This document shows positions 47,949-58,639 of a DNA stretch of 64,000 bases, one piece after another (the stretch's first letter is position 1; every line of letters starts with the position of its first letter). The notes beneath the pieces are model-generated. The model searched no databases. It was not told the origin of the DNA and saw only the letters and a list, made by a program, of their open reading frames with translations. A program made the translations under genes and the position numbers. The stretch comes from Actinomycetota bacterium (GTDB lineage Bacteria; Actinomycetota; Actinomycetes; S36-B12; CAIYMF01): contig CANGPO010000004.1 in the NCBI GenBank assembly GCA_947455705.1, forward strand, positions 1-64,000. Direction: 5' to 3'.

Positions 47949-48045
47949 GGAACTCCTTGGGGTTGAACATGTTTCTACGGTTGAACAGGCTTGTACAGAC
48001 GAACAGGTGCATCGTGCAGGTGCAGTGCTGAACTAGGTGCTGGAG

Positions 48046-48294
48046 CTAACTTCCGAAAACCCAAAGAACACCTTTAGCGAAAACAAAGTCCAGCAGGGCC
48101 ACGATTGCCGCGACAACCGCGACGAACGTGATAACGACGGTCGTGTATGTGAGAAGTTCCTTGCGGGTCGGCCAGATCACCTTGCGGAGTTCTGCGATGA
48201 CCTGTCGGTAGAACAGACCCATACGCGCGAAAAGACCCGGCCGCTCGCCATTACCTGAGCGGTCAGGGAGGTTGGTGTCGACTACGTCGCTCAC
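48046..48294 (-). CDS. secE: Preprotein translocase subunit SecE
   Basis: LFARMGLFYRQVIAELRKVIWPTRKELLTYTTVVITFVAVVAAIVALLDFVFAKGVLWVFG. Confidence 0.95.
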   Translation of the reverse strand: MSDVVDTNLPDRSGNGERPGLFARMGLFYRQVIAELRKVIWPTRKELLTYTTVVITFVAVVAAIVALLDFVFAKGVLWVFGS

Positions 48295-48381
48295 ACGTTC
48301 TCGCTAACGTCGTGCGATGCAAGCATCGCTACCTTCGGACCGGCCGGTTGGCCGATCCGTACCGGCCGAAGCCGGGTCGAG

Positions 48382-48454
48382 CAGGGCCGGAGGGACTTGA
48401 ACCCCCAACCGTCGGTGTTGGAGACCGGTGCTCTACCAATTGAGCTACGACCCT
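48382..48454 (-). tRNA. tRNA-Trp (CCA)
   Basis: Cloverleaf: acceptor AGGGTCG/CGGCCCT, anticodon loop CTCCAAC, T-arm GGGGGTTCAAGTCCCTC; 3' CCA not encoded. Confidence 0.95.
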
Positions 48455-48611
48455 TCGGGACGCCTCTTGCTTGAGCACCACCTGTGGGCATGCTCGCGCA
48501 AGGGTGGACGTCCACCAGAAGACAAAGTGTAGGGGACATGGGGGCCCGTACCCAAACCGCACTCACCCCAGCGGGCCCCAAGATTCCCAATCACGGGAGA
48601 TGCGGGAGACT

Positions 48612-49823
48612 ATGGGCATGACTGAACGCGCGCGAGTCTCTAACCGCATCGGATCCATCGCTGAATCGGCCACCCTTGCCGTCGACGCCAAGGCCAAGGC
48701 CCTCAAGGCTGCCGGGCGTCCCGTCATCGGTTTCGGTGCCGGTGAACCGGACTTTCCGACCCCCGATTACATCGTCGAGGCGGCAGTCGCCGCGTGCCGT
48801 GACCCCAAGTGGCACCGCTACACCCCCGCTGGCGGGCTGCCCGAGCTCAAAGAGGCTATCGCGGCCAAGACCTTGCGCGATTCGGGTTTCGCAACCGCGG
48901 CGGGCAACGTACTGGTGACCAACGGCGGCAAGCAGGCCCTCTACAACACCTTCGCTGCTCTCCTAGATCCCGGTAATGAGGCAATCCTGCCCGCCCCCTA
49001 CTGGACGACCTACCCCGAGTCGATTCGACTTGCCGGTGGCACCCCCGTTGAGATCCTGACCGATGAAACCACCGGTTACCGGGTCTCGATCGAGCAGCTC
49101 GAGGCGGCCTACACGCCACGCACGAAGCTCCTCGTGTTCGTTTCGCCATCGAATCCGACCGGTGCGGTTTACTCCCCCGCTGAGGTCGAGGCAATCGGCC
49201 GCTGGGCCGTCGACAAGGGCATCTGGGTCGTAACCGACGAGATCTACGAACACTTGGTCTACGGGGATGCGGTATTCACCTCCATGCCGACGGTCGTCCC
49301 TGAGATCGCTGACCGATGCGTCATCGTGAACGGTGTTGCCAAGACGTATGCGATGACCGGTTGGCGAGTGGGTTGGATGATCGGCCCGGCCGACGTCATC
49401 AAGGCGGCCGGCAACCTCCAGTCGCACTCAACGTCCAATGTGGCGAACGTGTCGCAGATCGCCGCCCTTGCCGCGGTATCGGGCAATTTGGATGCGGTAG
49501 CTGCCATGCGCACGGCATTCGATCGACGTCGACAGACGATCACCGGAATTCTCGACGGAATCGATGGTGTCACCTGCCCACTGCCCGAGGGCGCGTTCTA
49601 CGTGTACCCATCGGTCAAGGGGGTTATCGGACGCACAATCCGCGGCCGCGAGGTGACCTCGTCAGCAGAGCTGTCAGCGATCATCCTCGACGAGGCCGAG
49701 GTGGCGGTCGTACCTGGTGAGGCATTCGGTACACCCGGATATCTGCGTCTTTCGTACGCCCTCGGTGACGACGACATCGTCGAGGGCGCAACACGCATCG
49801 CACGTCTTCTCGCCGAAGGCTAG
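48612..49823 (+). CDS. Pyridoxal phosphate-dependent aminotransferase (aspartate aminotransferase-like)
   Basis: [51 protein letters not shown]-lysine region; start at 48612 or 48618. Confidence 0.93.
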   Translation: MGMTERARVSNRIGSIAESATLAVDAKAKALKAAGRPVIGFGAGEPDFPTPDYIVEAAVAACRDPKWHRYTPAGGLPELKEAIAAKTLRDSGFATAAGNVLVTNGGKQALYNTFAALLDPGNEAILPAPYWTTYPESIRLAGGTPVEILTDETTGYRVSIEQLEAAYTPRTKLLVFVSPSNPTGAVYSPAEVEAIGRWAVDKGIWVVTDEIYEHLVYGDAVFTSMPTVVPEIADRCVIVNGVAKTYAMTGWRVGWMIGPADVIKAAGNLQSHSTSNVANVSQIAALAAVSGNLDAVAAMRTAFDRRRQTITGILDGIDGVTCPLPEGAFYVYPSVKGVIGRTIRGREVTSSAELSAIILDEAEVAVVPGEAFGTPGYLRLSYALGDDDIVEGATRIARLLAEG

Positions 49824-50848
49824 AGCGAGCAGTTCACCAGGATCGGTTCGGGTTCGATCAGAATTCCGAACCGATCATGGACGCCTGAGCGAATCTCCCG
49901 CGCCAGCGAGACAACATCATCGGCGCTCGCACCGCCTCGGTTTGTCAGAGCCAGGGTGTGCTTTGAGGAAATGGCTGCCCGCTGCGTACCGTAACCGCGG
50001 TTGAAGCCGGCGTGCTCAATGAGCCACGCTGCACTTGTCTTGACCATTCCATCCCCCGCCGGGAAGCGGGGAGCCTGTGACGGCAGCAGTTCATCGGCCT
50101 TGGCGTCGGTCAGGATTGGGTTCGTAAAGAAAGAGCCAGTGCTCCACGTGTCGAAATCGCTGTCGTTGAGAACCATGCCTTTGGTTCCACGGACCGCTAG
50201 GACGGCGTCGCGCACATCGGCAAGTGGACGACGGTCTCCCATCTCAACGCCCAGATGGCGCACGAGATCGTCGTAGGCCAGCGGCATAGAGGTGGCAGAC
50301 AGACGCAGTTGCATCGTGACGTCGAGAATCACATAGCGGGATAGCTCTTCACGAAAGCGGCTTGTTCGGTAGCCGTATCCGCACTCCGCTGCTGCCAACG
50401 TTCGCTGCACCCCATCGACGCGATCCCAGGTACGCACCCGTGCGATCACATCAGCCACCTGTTGGCCATAGGCACCAACATTTTGAATCGGTGTCGCACC
50501 GACAAGTCCAGGAATCCCAGAAAGTGCTTCAACCCCCGACCAATCGGAGCGAACGGCCTGGTCAACGAACTCGTCCCACGGTTCACCGGCAGCAGCCGTT
50601 ACCCATGCACCACCACATGAGTCTTCGTCGCTAAACACTCCGCGGGTGCGAACTAAAACGACCGTGCCGTCAAAGCCCGCATCACCAACGACAAGGTTGC
50701 TACCACCACCGATGAGCAAAACCGGTTCGCCACGTTGATCGCAGTCAGCGACCGTCGACATGAGCGTCTGCTCATCATGAGCAACGATCAAACGACGTGC
50801 CGGACCCCCAACCCGAAGGGTCGTGTAGTCGGCAAGTGGATACGTCAC
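49820..50848 (-). CDS. murB: UDP-N-acetylmuramate dehydrogenase
   Basis: [71 protein letters not shown] start at 50848 inferred. Confidence 0.94.
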   Translation of the reverse strand: MTYPLADYTTLRVGGPARRLIVAHDEQTLMSTVADCDQRGEPVLLIGGGSNLVVGDAGFDGTVVLVRTRGVFSDEDSCGGAWVTAAAGEPWDEFVDQAVRSDWSGVEALSGIPGLVGATPIQNVGAYGQQVADVIARVRTWDRVDGVQRTLAAAECGYGYRTSRFREELSRYVILDVTMQLRLSATSMPLAYDDLVRHLGVEMGDRRPLADVRDAVLAVRGTKGMVLNDSDFDTWSTGSFFTNPILTDAKADELLPSQAPRFPAGDGMVKTSAAWLIEHAGFNRGYGTQRAAISSKHTLALTNRGGASADDVVSLAREIRSGVHDRFGILIEPEPILVNCSL

Positions 50849-50865
50849 GTCGTCGAGCCTATGGC

Positions 50866-51297
50866 TTACTGGGCCAGCCGTACGATCGCCGAGGCCTTGG
50901 CAAGAACCGTGACACCTTCGCACTTTGCGCTGATATCGACGCGCACGGTGCCGTCATCGAGTTTGGCGCCGACGACACCAGTGATCTCAATGAGCGCACC
51001 AACACCATCGTTGGGAACGACAACGGGGCGGGTGAACCGCACACCACAATCGAGGACCGCACCCGGATCGCCGACCCAGTTCGTCACCAATCGGGCAGCA
51101 CTAGCCATCGTAAACATGCCGTGTGCGATGACATCCGGAAGGCCAACCTCGAGCGCGAAGTCCTGATTCCAATGGATCGGGTTGAAGTCACCGGAAGCAC
51201 CGGCGTACCGCACCAAGGTGGCGCGCTGAACCGGAACACTGAGCGACGGAAGTTCAGTGCCGACCTCGACATCCGCCCAAGCAACTGATGCGCTCAT
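50866..51297 (-). CDS. MaoC-family (R)-hydratase, HadB-like
   Basis: YAGASGDFNPIHWNQDFALEVGLPDVIAHGMFTMASAARLVTNW hotdog hydratase motif. Confidence 0.9.
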   Translation of the reverse strand: MSASVAWADVEVGTELPSLSVPVQRATLVRYAGASGDFNPIHWNQDFALEVGLPDVIAHGMFTMASAARLVTNWVGDPGAVLDCGVRFTRPVVVPNDGVGALIEITGVVGAKLDDGTVRVDISAKCEGVTVLAKASAIVRLAQ

Positions 51298-51749
51298 GCG
51301 TCTGCTCCCGCCGCACGCGAAACGATGACCGACGTCGCCGTGACGACATGTTCACCATCCGTCGTCGTGATGTCGGTTCGAGTGGTGACCATGTCGTTAC
51401 CGGCCGCAATACGAAGATTTTCTATCGTCGCTGCTGCAACCAGTTGATCTCCCGCCGTTACCGGACGGCTGTAGGTGAAGCGCTGCTCACCATGCACAAC
51501 GCGGGTGTAATCAAGACCAAGATCCGGATCGTTCACCACAGCTGCAGCCGCGAGGAAAGACACGATGACCGCAAAGGTTGGTGGGGCGATGATGTCCCGA
51601 TGTCCTAGCGCCTGGGCCGCGGCTACGTCGTGATAAGCCGGATTGTCATCGCCAATGGCGGTGGCAAATTCGCGAATCTTTTCCCGTCCCACTTCGTAGA
51701 CGGGGGCAGCCGGATAGGTCTTGCCTACAAGGTCAAGGTTGATGGCCAC
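51294..51749 (-). CDS. MaoC-like N-terminal hotdog dehydratase, HadA-like
   Basis: YEVGREKIREFATAIGDDNPAYHDVAAAQALGHRDIIAPPTFAVIVSF. Confidence 0.9.
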   Translation of the reverse strand: MAINLDLVGKTYPAAPVYEVGREKIREFATAIGDDNPAYHDVAAAQALGHRDIIAPPTFAVIVSFLAAAAVVNDPDLGLDYTRVVHGEQRFTYSRPVTAGDQLVAAATIENLRIAAGNDMVTTRTDITTTDGEHVVTATSVIVSRAAGADA

Positions 51750-51752
51750 TGG

Positions 51753-52565
51753 CTACATCCCACCAATCTGTCCGCCGGTGACGGGGATCGTCACACCAGA
51801 AACGTAATCGGAGTCGGTCGATGCCAGGAAGGCGTGCACCTTAGCGATGTCTTCAGGTTCGCCTAGTCGACCCAACGAGATGAGCGATAGCGATTGCGCA
51901 CGCAACTGCTCCGGGATCCCATAGGTATCCCCTTCGGTCTTGGCTTGAGTCAATCGGGTTTCGATAAACCCGGGCGCCACCGCGTTCACGTTGATTCCAA
52001 AAGGACCCAGCTCGCGAGCGAGGGTTTTGGTGATGGCGATCAAACCGCCCTTGGCCGCGGTGTAGTTGAACTGACCGGGGTTACCCATCAGCGCAGCAAC
52101 TGACGACGTGAAGACGATCTTTCGGTTGTAAGCCGGTGCACCGGTTTGCGCGATCTCAGCCTTGGCCACCTCGCGCATGTACGGCATAACGGCCAGCGTT
52201 GCGTGGTAGGCGGTACGTAGATTCGCATCCATCACGAAGTCGTAGAGATCATCGGTCAGGCCGTGGAACATCTTGTCGCGGGTCGTCCCAGCATTGTTGA
52301 TCAGAATGTCGACCTTGCCGAACTTCTCTGCGGTGAAGCGGACGAGGGCGTGCGCTTGCTCGAGATCGACAGTGTTAGCGATCATCGCACTGGCCTGTCC
52401 ACCGGCAGCGGTGATGAGTTCAACGGTCTGCGCGGCCGGATCTCCGTCAATGTCGTTAACGACCACGCACGCCCCATCGCGGGCTAGCCGCAGCGCCGTA
52501 GCACGACCGATTCCTCGACCAGCACCGGTGACAATCGCCACTCGATCATTCAGAGCCGACATCAC
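51753..52565 (-). CDS. SDR-family NAD(P)-dependent oxidoreductase, 3-oxoacyl-reductase (FabG)-like
   Basis: VAIVTGAGRGIGRATALRLARDGA, LINNAGTTRD, YTAAKGGLIAITKTLARELGPFGINVNAVAPGFI, SDYVSGVTIPVTGGQ. Confidence 0.93.
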   Translation of the reverse strand: MMSALNDRVAIVTGAGRGIGRATALRLARDGACVVVNDIDGDPAAQTVELITAAGGQASAMIANTVDLEQAHALVRFTAEKFGKVDILINNAGTTRDKMFHGLTDDLYDFVMDANLRTAYHATLAVMPYMREVAKAEIAQTGAPAYNRKIVFTSSVAALMGNPGQFNYTAAKGGLIAITKTLARELGPFGINVNAVAPGFIETRLTQAKTEGDTYGIPEQLRAQSLSLISLGRLGEPEDIAKVHAFLASTDSDYVSGVTIPVTGGQIGGM

Positions 52566-52687
52566 TGCCCCTTCATTCGCGCGCGATCAACCGATCTGCA
52601 CTTCGAGAGTATTCGCTGCCCTGACGCTAGTGCAGAACTGGGGTTCAACAGAACCACCGTTGAGCAATGCCTCGCATCGGATATGCA

Positions 52688-52715
52688 AAACGGCCGCCCC
52701 ATGGGACGGCCGTTT
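52688..52715 (-). terminator. Terminator downstream of rpmG
   Basis: Minus strand AAACGGCCGTCCC-AT-GGGGCGGCCGTTTTGC; 12 base pairs with one mismatch and short T tail. Confidence 0.75.
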
Positions 52716-52734
52716 ACGCAGATCTGGATGACCC

Positions 52735-52899
52735 TTAGCGGGTTTCCTTGTGCACGGTGTGCGAGTTGCAGCGCGGGCAGTGCTTGTTCATCTCAAGACG
52801 ATCTGGGTCGTTACGACGGTTCTTCTTGGTGATGTAGTTGCGCTCTTTGCACTCCTGGCACGCCAGGGTGATCTTGGGGCGAACGTCGCTCTTGGCCAC
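52735..52899 (-). CDS. rpmG: 50S ribosomal protein L33 (zinc-binding C+ form)
   Basis: Manual translation from [57 protein letters not shown]; absent from ORF track. Confidence 0.95.
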   Translation of the reverse strand: MAKSDVRPKITLACQECKERNYITKKNRRNDPDRLEMNKHCPRCNSHTVHKETR

Positions 52900-52973
52900 G
52901 GGAGTGCCTTTCTTCGTTACGGGTCGTGCATTAACGGGCTATTCGTGCGGGTCGTACTCTTCGGTCGTACTTG

Positions 52974-53047
52974 TAGCGGAGGCCGGACTTGAACCGGCGA
53001 CACAGCGATTATGAGCCGCTTGCTCTACCAGGCTGAGCTACCCCGCC
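52974..53047 (-). tRNA. tRNA-Met (CAT)
   Basis: GGCGGGGTAGCTCAGCCTGGTAGAGCAAGCGGCTCATAATCGCTGTGTCGCCGGTTCAAGTCCGGCCTCCGCTA; anticodon loop CTCATAA. Confidence 0.95.
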
Positions 53048-53084
53048 GAGGTCCGGATACTTGTGAAAAGACTCCGGTATTGCG

Positions 53085-53157
53085 AGCCCCCATACGGAAT
53101 CGAACCGTAGACCTTCTCCTTACCATGGAGACGCTCTGCCGACTGAGCTATGGGGGC
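53085..53157 (-). tRNA. tRNA-Thr (GGT)
   Basis: GCCCCCATAGCTCAGTCGGCAGAGCGTCTCCATGGTAAGGAGAAGGTCTACGGTTCGATTCCGTATGGGGGCT. Confidence 0.95.
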
Positions 53158-53261
53158 CTGAAGCCTTAGAAGGGTACCCGGTAAGGCAACGTTCCACCAA
53201 AACGAGATCCCGTTGTGCCCCCGAACGGGCGTAGCGACCACCATTCCCGCAGACTAAGCCT

Positions 53262-54236
53262 ATGGCTACATCACACGCGAGATGGACGCACGACAGCATT
53301 CCAGACCAGTCTGGTAGGCGGATTTTGGTCACCGGCGCAAATTCCGGGCTTGGTTTCGTAACCGCCCGCGAGCTAGCCCGGCACGGTGCAACCGTCCTGA
53401 TGGCCGTACGTGATCGGCAGCGGGGAGAACAGGCCCGAGTCGACATTCTCAACGACCTCGGCGGAGTTGCGGATGTCTACGTGGTGCCACTGGACTTGGC
53501 AGATCTGGCCTCCGTTCGGGCCTTGGTAACCCAACTTGCGGGCACACAACTCGATGTTCTGATCAACAATGCGGGCATCATGGCCATCCCACGGCAATTG
53601 ACCGTAGATGGCTTTGAGCGCCAACTCGGTACCAATCACCTCGGACATATGGCGCTTACCCTGGGGTTGCTACCGAATCTCATGGTCACCGGAGGTAGTG
53701 GAGCCACAACGCGCGTCGTCACCGTCTCAAGCGGCGCCCACCGGCTCGGAAAGATCGATCTGGACGATCTCATGGGGGTTCGTTCTTACAAGCCCTGGCG
53801 GGCGTATGGGCAAAGCAAATTGGCCAACCTGCTGTTCACTCTCGAACTCCAGCGCCGACTCGACGACATTCACGCCCCCGTCAATGCGTACTGCGCTCAC
53901 CCGGGTTACGCCGACACGAATCTCCAGTCGGTCGGACCGGCCATGCGTGGCGACAAGCGCGGACAGTCGATGATGACCTGGGCCAACGAGAAGTTAGCCC
54001 AACCGGCCGCCATGGGTGCCCTGCCGACGTTGTACGCGGCGACCGAACCCGGAGTTCCGGCCGGGGCCTTCATCGGCCCTGACGGCTTCATGGAGCAGCG
54101 CGGCTACCCAACTGTGGTGACACCCAATTCGGCCGGCAGAGACACCCAGATGGCCCGCGCACTTTGGACGGCGAGCGAGGCACTGATCGGCATGACCTTC
54201 CTGCAGGCAATTGCCGCCGGCGACGCCTCGGCGTAA
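53262..54236 (+). CDS. SDR-family oxidoreductase (retinol dehydrogenase-like)
   Basis: ILVTGANSGLGFVTARELARHGATVLMAVRD, LINNAGIMAIPRQLTVDGFERQLGTNHLGHMALT, YGQSKLANLLFTLELQRRL. Confidence 0.93.
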   Translation: MATSHARWTHDSIPDQSGRRILVTGANSGLGFVTARELARHGATVLMAVRDRQRGEQARVDILNDLGGVADVYVVPLDLADLASVRALVTQLAGTQLDVLINNAGIMAIPRQLTVDGFERQLGTNHLGHMALTLGLLPNLMVTGGSGATTRVVTVSSGAHRLGKIDLDDLMGVRSYKPWRAYGQSKLANLLFTLELQRRLDDIHAPVNAYCAHPGYADTNLQSVGPAMRGDKRGQSMMTWANEKLAQPAAMGALPTLYAATEPGVPAGAFIGPDGFMEQRGYPTVVTPNSAGRDTQMARALWTASEALIGMTFLQAIAAGDASA

Positions 54237-54254
54237 TCAACGCCAGAAACGGCG

Positions 54255-54282
54255 AAGGGGCCCGGCCTAAGCCGAGCCCCTT
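54255..54282. terminator. Bidirectional terminator between SDR gene and tRNA-Tyr
   Basis: AAGGGGC-C-CGGC-CTAA-GCCG-A-GCCCCTT. Confidence 0.7.
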
Positions 54283-54286
54283 GACG

Positions 54287-54367
54287 TGGCGGGTCCAGGA
54301 TTCGAACCTGGGAAGCTTTCGCGACGGATTTACAGTCCGCTCCCATTGGCCGCTCGGGCAACCCGCC
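54287..54367 (-). tRNA. tRNA-Tyr (GTA)
   Basis: GGCGGGTTGCCCGAGCGGCCAATGGGAGCGGACTGTAAATCCGTCGCGAAAGCTTCCCAGGTTCGAATCCTGGACCCGCCA; long variable arm, anticodon GTA. Confidence 0.95.
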
Positions 54368-54605
54368 ATGCCGCACTAATGCAGCCCGTGAAGGATACAA
54401 GGTAGAGCACCGTGGATGAAATCCAGCATCCAACTAGCACTCACCTGGGCCAGTCAGCGCGGCGATATCATCGTTGATCTGAGGTCACCGCAACCACAAA
54501 TAACTCACCAGATGCGCGATGATCTAGTTCAATGTCCTCATTCCCAACGGGAATGCGGACGGTTCGGTTCGAACGTAAACGCACGGCGCTTAAGGAGCCC
54601 CACTC

Positions 54606-55097
54606 GTGGCAGATAGCAGTTTCGACATCGTCAGCAAGGTCGATCGGCAAGAACTCGACAACGCCTTGAACCAAACGGCTAAAGAGCTTGTCCAGCGATT
54701 TGATTTCAAGGGCACTGACGCCACGATCGAGTGGAAGGGCGAACTAGCCGTCGAGCTCACAGCGTCCACCGAAGAGCGAGTTGCCGCAGCCCTGGAGGTG
54801 TTCCGCGACAAGTTGGTCAAGCGTCAAATCTCGTTGAAGTCCCTGACCGCCAGCGATCCACGCGCGTCGGGCAAGGAGTACAAGATCTCCTGCACGTTCG
54901 CCGCTGGCATCAGCCAGGAGCAGGCTAAGAAGCTTGGCAAGATCATCCGCGACGAGGGCCCCAAGTCGGTCAAAACTCAGGTTATGGGCGAAGAACTGCG
55001 CGTCACATCCAAGAGTCGTGACGACCTTCAGGAAGTTCAAAACCTCGTTCGTGGTTCGGATTTGGACTTCGCCGTTCAGTTCGTCAACTACCGCTAG
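54606..55097 (+). CDS. YajQ family nucleotide-binding protein
   Basis: [43 protein letters not shown]...[20 protein letters not shown]. Confidence 0.96.
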   Translation: MADSSFDIVSKVDRQELDNALNQTAKELVQRFDFKGTDATIEWKGELAVELTASTEERVAAALEVFRDKLVKRQISLKSLTASDPRASGKEYKISCTFAAGISQEQAKKLGKIIRDEGPKSVKTQVMGEELRVTSKSRDDLQEVQNLVRGSDLDFAVQFVNYR

Positions 55098-55470
55098 CCA
55101 GGTCCTGCGTCTGCTCTGTCGCCGCGGCACCCCACGACGACAGGGTGTCGCGCTCGATCAGCAAGTCGGCAGGTTCTTGCCCCGCAAAGCGATACTCCGG
55201 CGACCACGCCAACGCATCGAACGGGCACACATCGATGCAGATACTGCAGAACATGCACGTTGAAAAATCGATGGCAAAGCGATCGAGGACGTTCACTTGC
55301 CGGTCGCGTCCGCGCGGCTCTGTCGCCGGAATCGTCTCTTTATGTCCTTCAATGTGAATGCACCAGTCGGGGCACTCACGAGCGCAGAGCATGCACACGG
55401 TGCAGTTTTCTTCGATCAGAACGATCGACCCCCGTGATCGTGCGGGTGCAGTCGGGATCGGGTCGGTCAT
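55084..55470 (-). CDS. nuoI: NADH-quinone oxidoreductase subunit I-like 2x[4Fe-4S] protein
   Basis: [15 protein letters not shown] and [25 protein letters not shown] cluster motifs. Confidence 0.88.
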   Translation of the reverse strand: MTDPIPTAPARSRGSIVLIEENCTVCMLCARECPDWCIHIEGHKETIPATEPRGRDRQVNVLDRFAIDFSTCMFCSICIDVCPFDALAWSPEYRFAGQEPADLLIERDTLSSWGAAATEQTQDLASGS

Positions 55471-56060
55471 GGGGTCACCGGCGTTTCATCGTCATCCATC
55501 GACCATTCTGCGAGTACACCCGGCGGCAGTGATTTACGACGGGTTCGAGGCCGGGCGTTCGGATCAGCCGGCTCAACCTCACCCGGCCACGGCTGGTTAA
55601 CCCGTGGGTTCAGCGCGTAGCTCTTCAGGAGTGGATGGCCCTGAAAGTCATCTGGTAACAACATATGTCGCGGATCAGGATGACCATCAAACGCCAGTCC
55701 AAACATCTCCGCGCTCTCACGTTCATGCCAGTTTGCGCCGGGGTAGATGGAGGTGAGCGTGGCAAGGGATCCCACGCTAGGCACGTGGGTTCGAATGAAG
55801 AGTCCATGAACTACTGAGGGCGCACACAGATGCACCAGCACATCGAGCTGATAGTCATGAACGTATGCGGTGAGGAAGTCGAAGTAGTGCAACCCAGCGG
55901 TGTTGGCGGAGTCGGCAGCCGAGGCCCAATGATCCACAGCCACATCAATAATGAGCTCGCCCCCGATGGGGTCCACGCACGAAGTACTCAATAGTCGCAA
56001 CGGTTCTAAGGCACGCAGCGCAACTGACGCTGCGGAGACCTCATCAGTTATCGGGGTCAT
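55467..56060 (-). CDS. nuoC: NADH-quinone oxidoreductase subunit C-like (30 kDa) protein
   Basis: [63 protein letters not shown]. Confidence 0.9.
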   Translation of the reverse strand: MTPITDEVSAASVALRALEPLRLLSTSCVDPIGGELIIDVAVDHWASAADSANTAGLHYFDFLTAYVHDYQLDVLVHLCAPSVVHGLFIRTHVPSVGSLATLTSIYPGANWHERESAEMFGLAFDGHPDPRHMLLPDDFQGHPLLKSYALNPRVNQPWPGEVEPADPNARPRTRRKSLPPGVLAEWSMDDDETPVTP

Positions 56061-56554
56061 GTTGGCACCTGCGTCGAGTCAACCAACTGCGACAACCCAT
56101 GCAGAAGTGCCTCCGGTCGAGGGGGGCAGCCCGGCACGAACACATCAACCGGGATCACATCGCTGATCCCTTTCACTACTGAATACGAATCCCAGTAGGG
56201 ACCACCACTTGCCGTACACGCACCGAACGACATCACTTTGGTGCCCTTCGGCATAGCCTCAAACATCGAGGTCACCAGCGGTGCAATCTTGGTAGTACAC
56301 GTGCCTGACACGACCAAGACCGACAAAGAGTTCGGATCTGCGGGGACATCTGAACTAGGTTCCTGCGCGACGTCGAGTGCCTCACCCCACTGCTCAAGTG
56401 CACTCGCATACTCAATCGAGCAACAGGCAAGCCCGGCGTTGACGACCGCAATGCGGTACACCCGGTCGTGGGTAATCGTGAGGTACTCAACGGGAAGCGA
56501 TGCATCAAAGGTGAGCCCCGGCAATCCGAGATTTACTACCTCCGACATACGCAC
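56057..56554 (-). CDS. nuoB: NADH-quinone oxidoreductase subunit B-like protein
   Basis: VNAGLACCSIEY, VVSGTCTTKIAP, SFGACTASGGPYWDSYSVVKG, DVFVPGCPPRPEALLHGL (N2 cluster ligands). Confidence 0.9.
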   Translation of the reverse strand: MRMSEVVNLGLPGLTFDASLPVEYLTITHDRVYRIAVVNAGLACCSIEYASALEQWGEALDVAQEPSSDVPADPNSLSVLVVSGTCTTKIAPLVTSMFEAMPKGTKVMSFGACTASGGPYWDSYSVVKGISDVIPVDVFVPGCPPRPEALLHGLSQLVDSTQVPT

Positions 56555-56728
56555 CTCCTATGAGTTACCGCCGCTCAACTGATCAGACAGTGACATCACC
56601 GGATCGCTACGGTGCTGCCCGCAGCCAGCCTAGTGACCTGAATCACCCGATCCGAATCCCCCGCCATACAAAATTCGGGTCAAAATTGCCCTTAAGAAAA
56701 TGCCAGTCAGGGTCGACTGACAACCAGA

Positions 56729-56744
56729 GGCTGCAGCTGCAGCC
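56729..56744. promoter_or_regulatory. 16-bp perfect palindrome in the nuoB/korA divergent intergenic region
   Basis: GGCTGCAGCTGCAGCC. Confidence 0.35.
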
Positions 56745-56782
56745 ATGTACACATGATCTGACAGGTCTGTGAGGCGATCGGC

Positions 56783-58639
56783 GTGACCAAGGAAGTTGTC
56801 CAACTCGATCAGGTGATCATCCGCTTTGCCGGTGACTCGGGCGACGGTATGCAGTTGACCGGTGATCAGTTCACCTCGCGCACAGCTGAGTTTGGAAATG
56901 ATCTATCCACTCTGCCTGACTTCCCAGCAGAGATTCGCGCACCAGCGGGCACCCTGCCGGGAGTATCGGCTTTTCAGTTGCACTTCGCCGATCACGAGAT
57001 CATGACTCCAGGCGACTCACCTAACGTCTTGGTGGCGATGAACCCGGCCGCGCTCAAAGCCAATATCAAGGATCTTCCGCGCGGCGCAGATCTGATCTTG
57101 AACACTGATGAATTCACCTCACGCAATCTGGCCAAGGTGGGTTACGACACCAATCCCCTTGATGACGGCTCACTCGACTCATTTCGCGTGCATCCCATTG
57201 CGTTGACCTCGCTCACTGTCGAGGCGCTCAAGGATTTCGATCTCGGCAAGAAAGAAGCCGAGCGGGCAAAGAACATGTTCGCCCTCGGGATGCTGTCGTG
57301 GCTTTATCACCGCCCGACAGAAGCGACGATCGAATTCCTCGGCAACAAGTTCGGGCGTACCCCGGAGATTCTTGCTGCGAACATCGCGGCATTCGAGGCG
57401 GGCTGGTCATACGGAGAAACGACGGAGGAATTCTCCGTCCAGTACGAGATTCGCCCAGCTCGCATGAAGCCAGGAAGGTACCGCAACATCTCTGGCAACG
57501 TGGCACTGTCGTATGGCCTCATCGCCGCATCCGAACGAGCCGGTATTCCGTTGTACCTGGGTAGTTACCCCATCACACCAGCGTCCGAAATCCTGCATGA
57601 ACTGAGTAAACACAAGAACTTTGGCGTCATGACCTTCCAAGCTGAAGATGAGATCGCCGGAATCGGCGCAGCTCTAGGTGCCTCCTACGGAGGCATGATC
57701 GGCGTCACGACAACCTCTGGGCCAGGTGTAGCACTCAAGTCAGAAACAATCGGCTTGGCGGTTGCACTCGAACTGCCGCTGGTGATCGTCGACGTTCAGC
57801 GCGGTGGCCCCTCCACTGGTCTTCCTACCAAGACCGAGCAGGCCGATCTTCTCCAAGCGATGTTCGGACGTAATGGCGAGGCACCAGTACCGATCGTTGC
57901 GCCATGCTCCCCAGCCGATTGCTTCAATGCTGCAATCGAGGCCGTGCGCATCGCCACGACGTACCGCACGCCGGTGTTCCTGCTATCGGATGGTTACCTG
58001 GCCAATGGTTCTGAGCCATGGCAGATTCCCAGTATCGAATCACTACCCGACTTAACCGTGCAGTTCGCCAGCGAGCCAAACCACACCAACGACGACGGCA
58101 GCATGGATTTCTGGCCGTTCATCCGTGATCCCGAAACATTGGCACGGCCATGGGCCGTGCCCGGTACGCCGGGTCTCGAACATCGCATTGGTGGTATCGA
58201 GAAGGCTGATGGCAGCGGAAACATCTCCTACGACGCAGCCAACCACGACAAGATGGTTCGTTTGCGGCAGGCCAAGATTGACGGCATCGACGTTCCCGAC
58301 GTCGTCGTTGACGATCCGTCAGGTGACGCGCGCGTGTTGCTACTGGGCTGGGGTTCCACATTCGGACCGATCGGCGCGGCCGTTCGCCGGGTGCGTTCCG
58401 AGGGCTTGCCCGTAGCCGAAGCCCACCTGCGTCACCTCAACCCGTTCCCCAAGAATCTCGGCGAGGTTCTCAAGGGTTACGACAAGGTCGTGATTCCAGA
58501 AATGAATCTGGGCCAATTGGCACTTCTGATTCGAGGCAAATACCTCGTCGATGCAATCCCCTACAACCAAGTGCGCGGACTACCGTTCAAAGCGGAGGAA
58601 CTCGCCGGAGTGATCAAGGATGTGATCGCCAGTGTCTGA
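56783..58639 (+). CDS. korA: 2-oxoacid:acceptor (2-oxoglutarate ferredoxin) oxidoreductase subunit alpha, gamma-alpha fusion
   Basis: VIIRFAGDSGDGMQLTGDQFTSRTAEFGNDLSTLPDFPAEIRAPAGT; YPITPASEILHELSKHKNFGVMTFQAEDEIAGIGAALGASYGG. Confidence 0.94.
   Translation: MTKEVVQLDQVIIRFAGDSGDGMQLTGDQFTSRTAEFGNDLSTLPDFPAEIRAPAGTLPGVSAFQLHFADHEIMTPGDSPNVLVAMNPAALKANIKDLPRGADLILNTDEFTSRNLAKVGYDTNPLDDGSLDSFRVHPIALTSLTVEALKDFDLGKKEAERAKNMFALGMLSWLYHRPTEATIEFLGNKFGRTPEILAANIAAFEAGWSYGETTEEFSVQYEIRPARMKPGRYRNISGNVALSYGLIAASERAGIPLYLGSYPITPASEILHELSKHKNFGVMTFQAEDEIAGIGAALGASYGGMIGVTTTSGPGVALKSETIGLAVALELPLVIVDVQRGGPSTGLPTKTEQADLLQAMFGRNGEAPVPIVAPCSPADCFNAAIEAVRIATTYRTPVFLLSDGYLANGSEPWQIPSIESLPDLTVQFASEPNHTNDDGSMDFWPFIRDPETLARPWAVPGTPGLEHRIGGIEKADGSGNISYDAANHDKMVRLRQAKIDGIDVPDVVVDDPSGDARVLLLGWGSTFGPIGAAVRRVRSEGLPVAEAHLRHLNPFPKNLGEVLKGYDKVVIPEMNLGQLALLIRGKYLVDAIPYNQVRGLPFKAEELAGVIKDVIASV

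Noticed and set aside
52974-53157. Tandem tRNA-Met/tRNA-Thr considered as an integration site (attB) for a mobile element
   Set aside because: No integrase or duplicated tRNA 3' end found nearby in the window.
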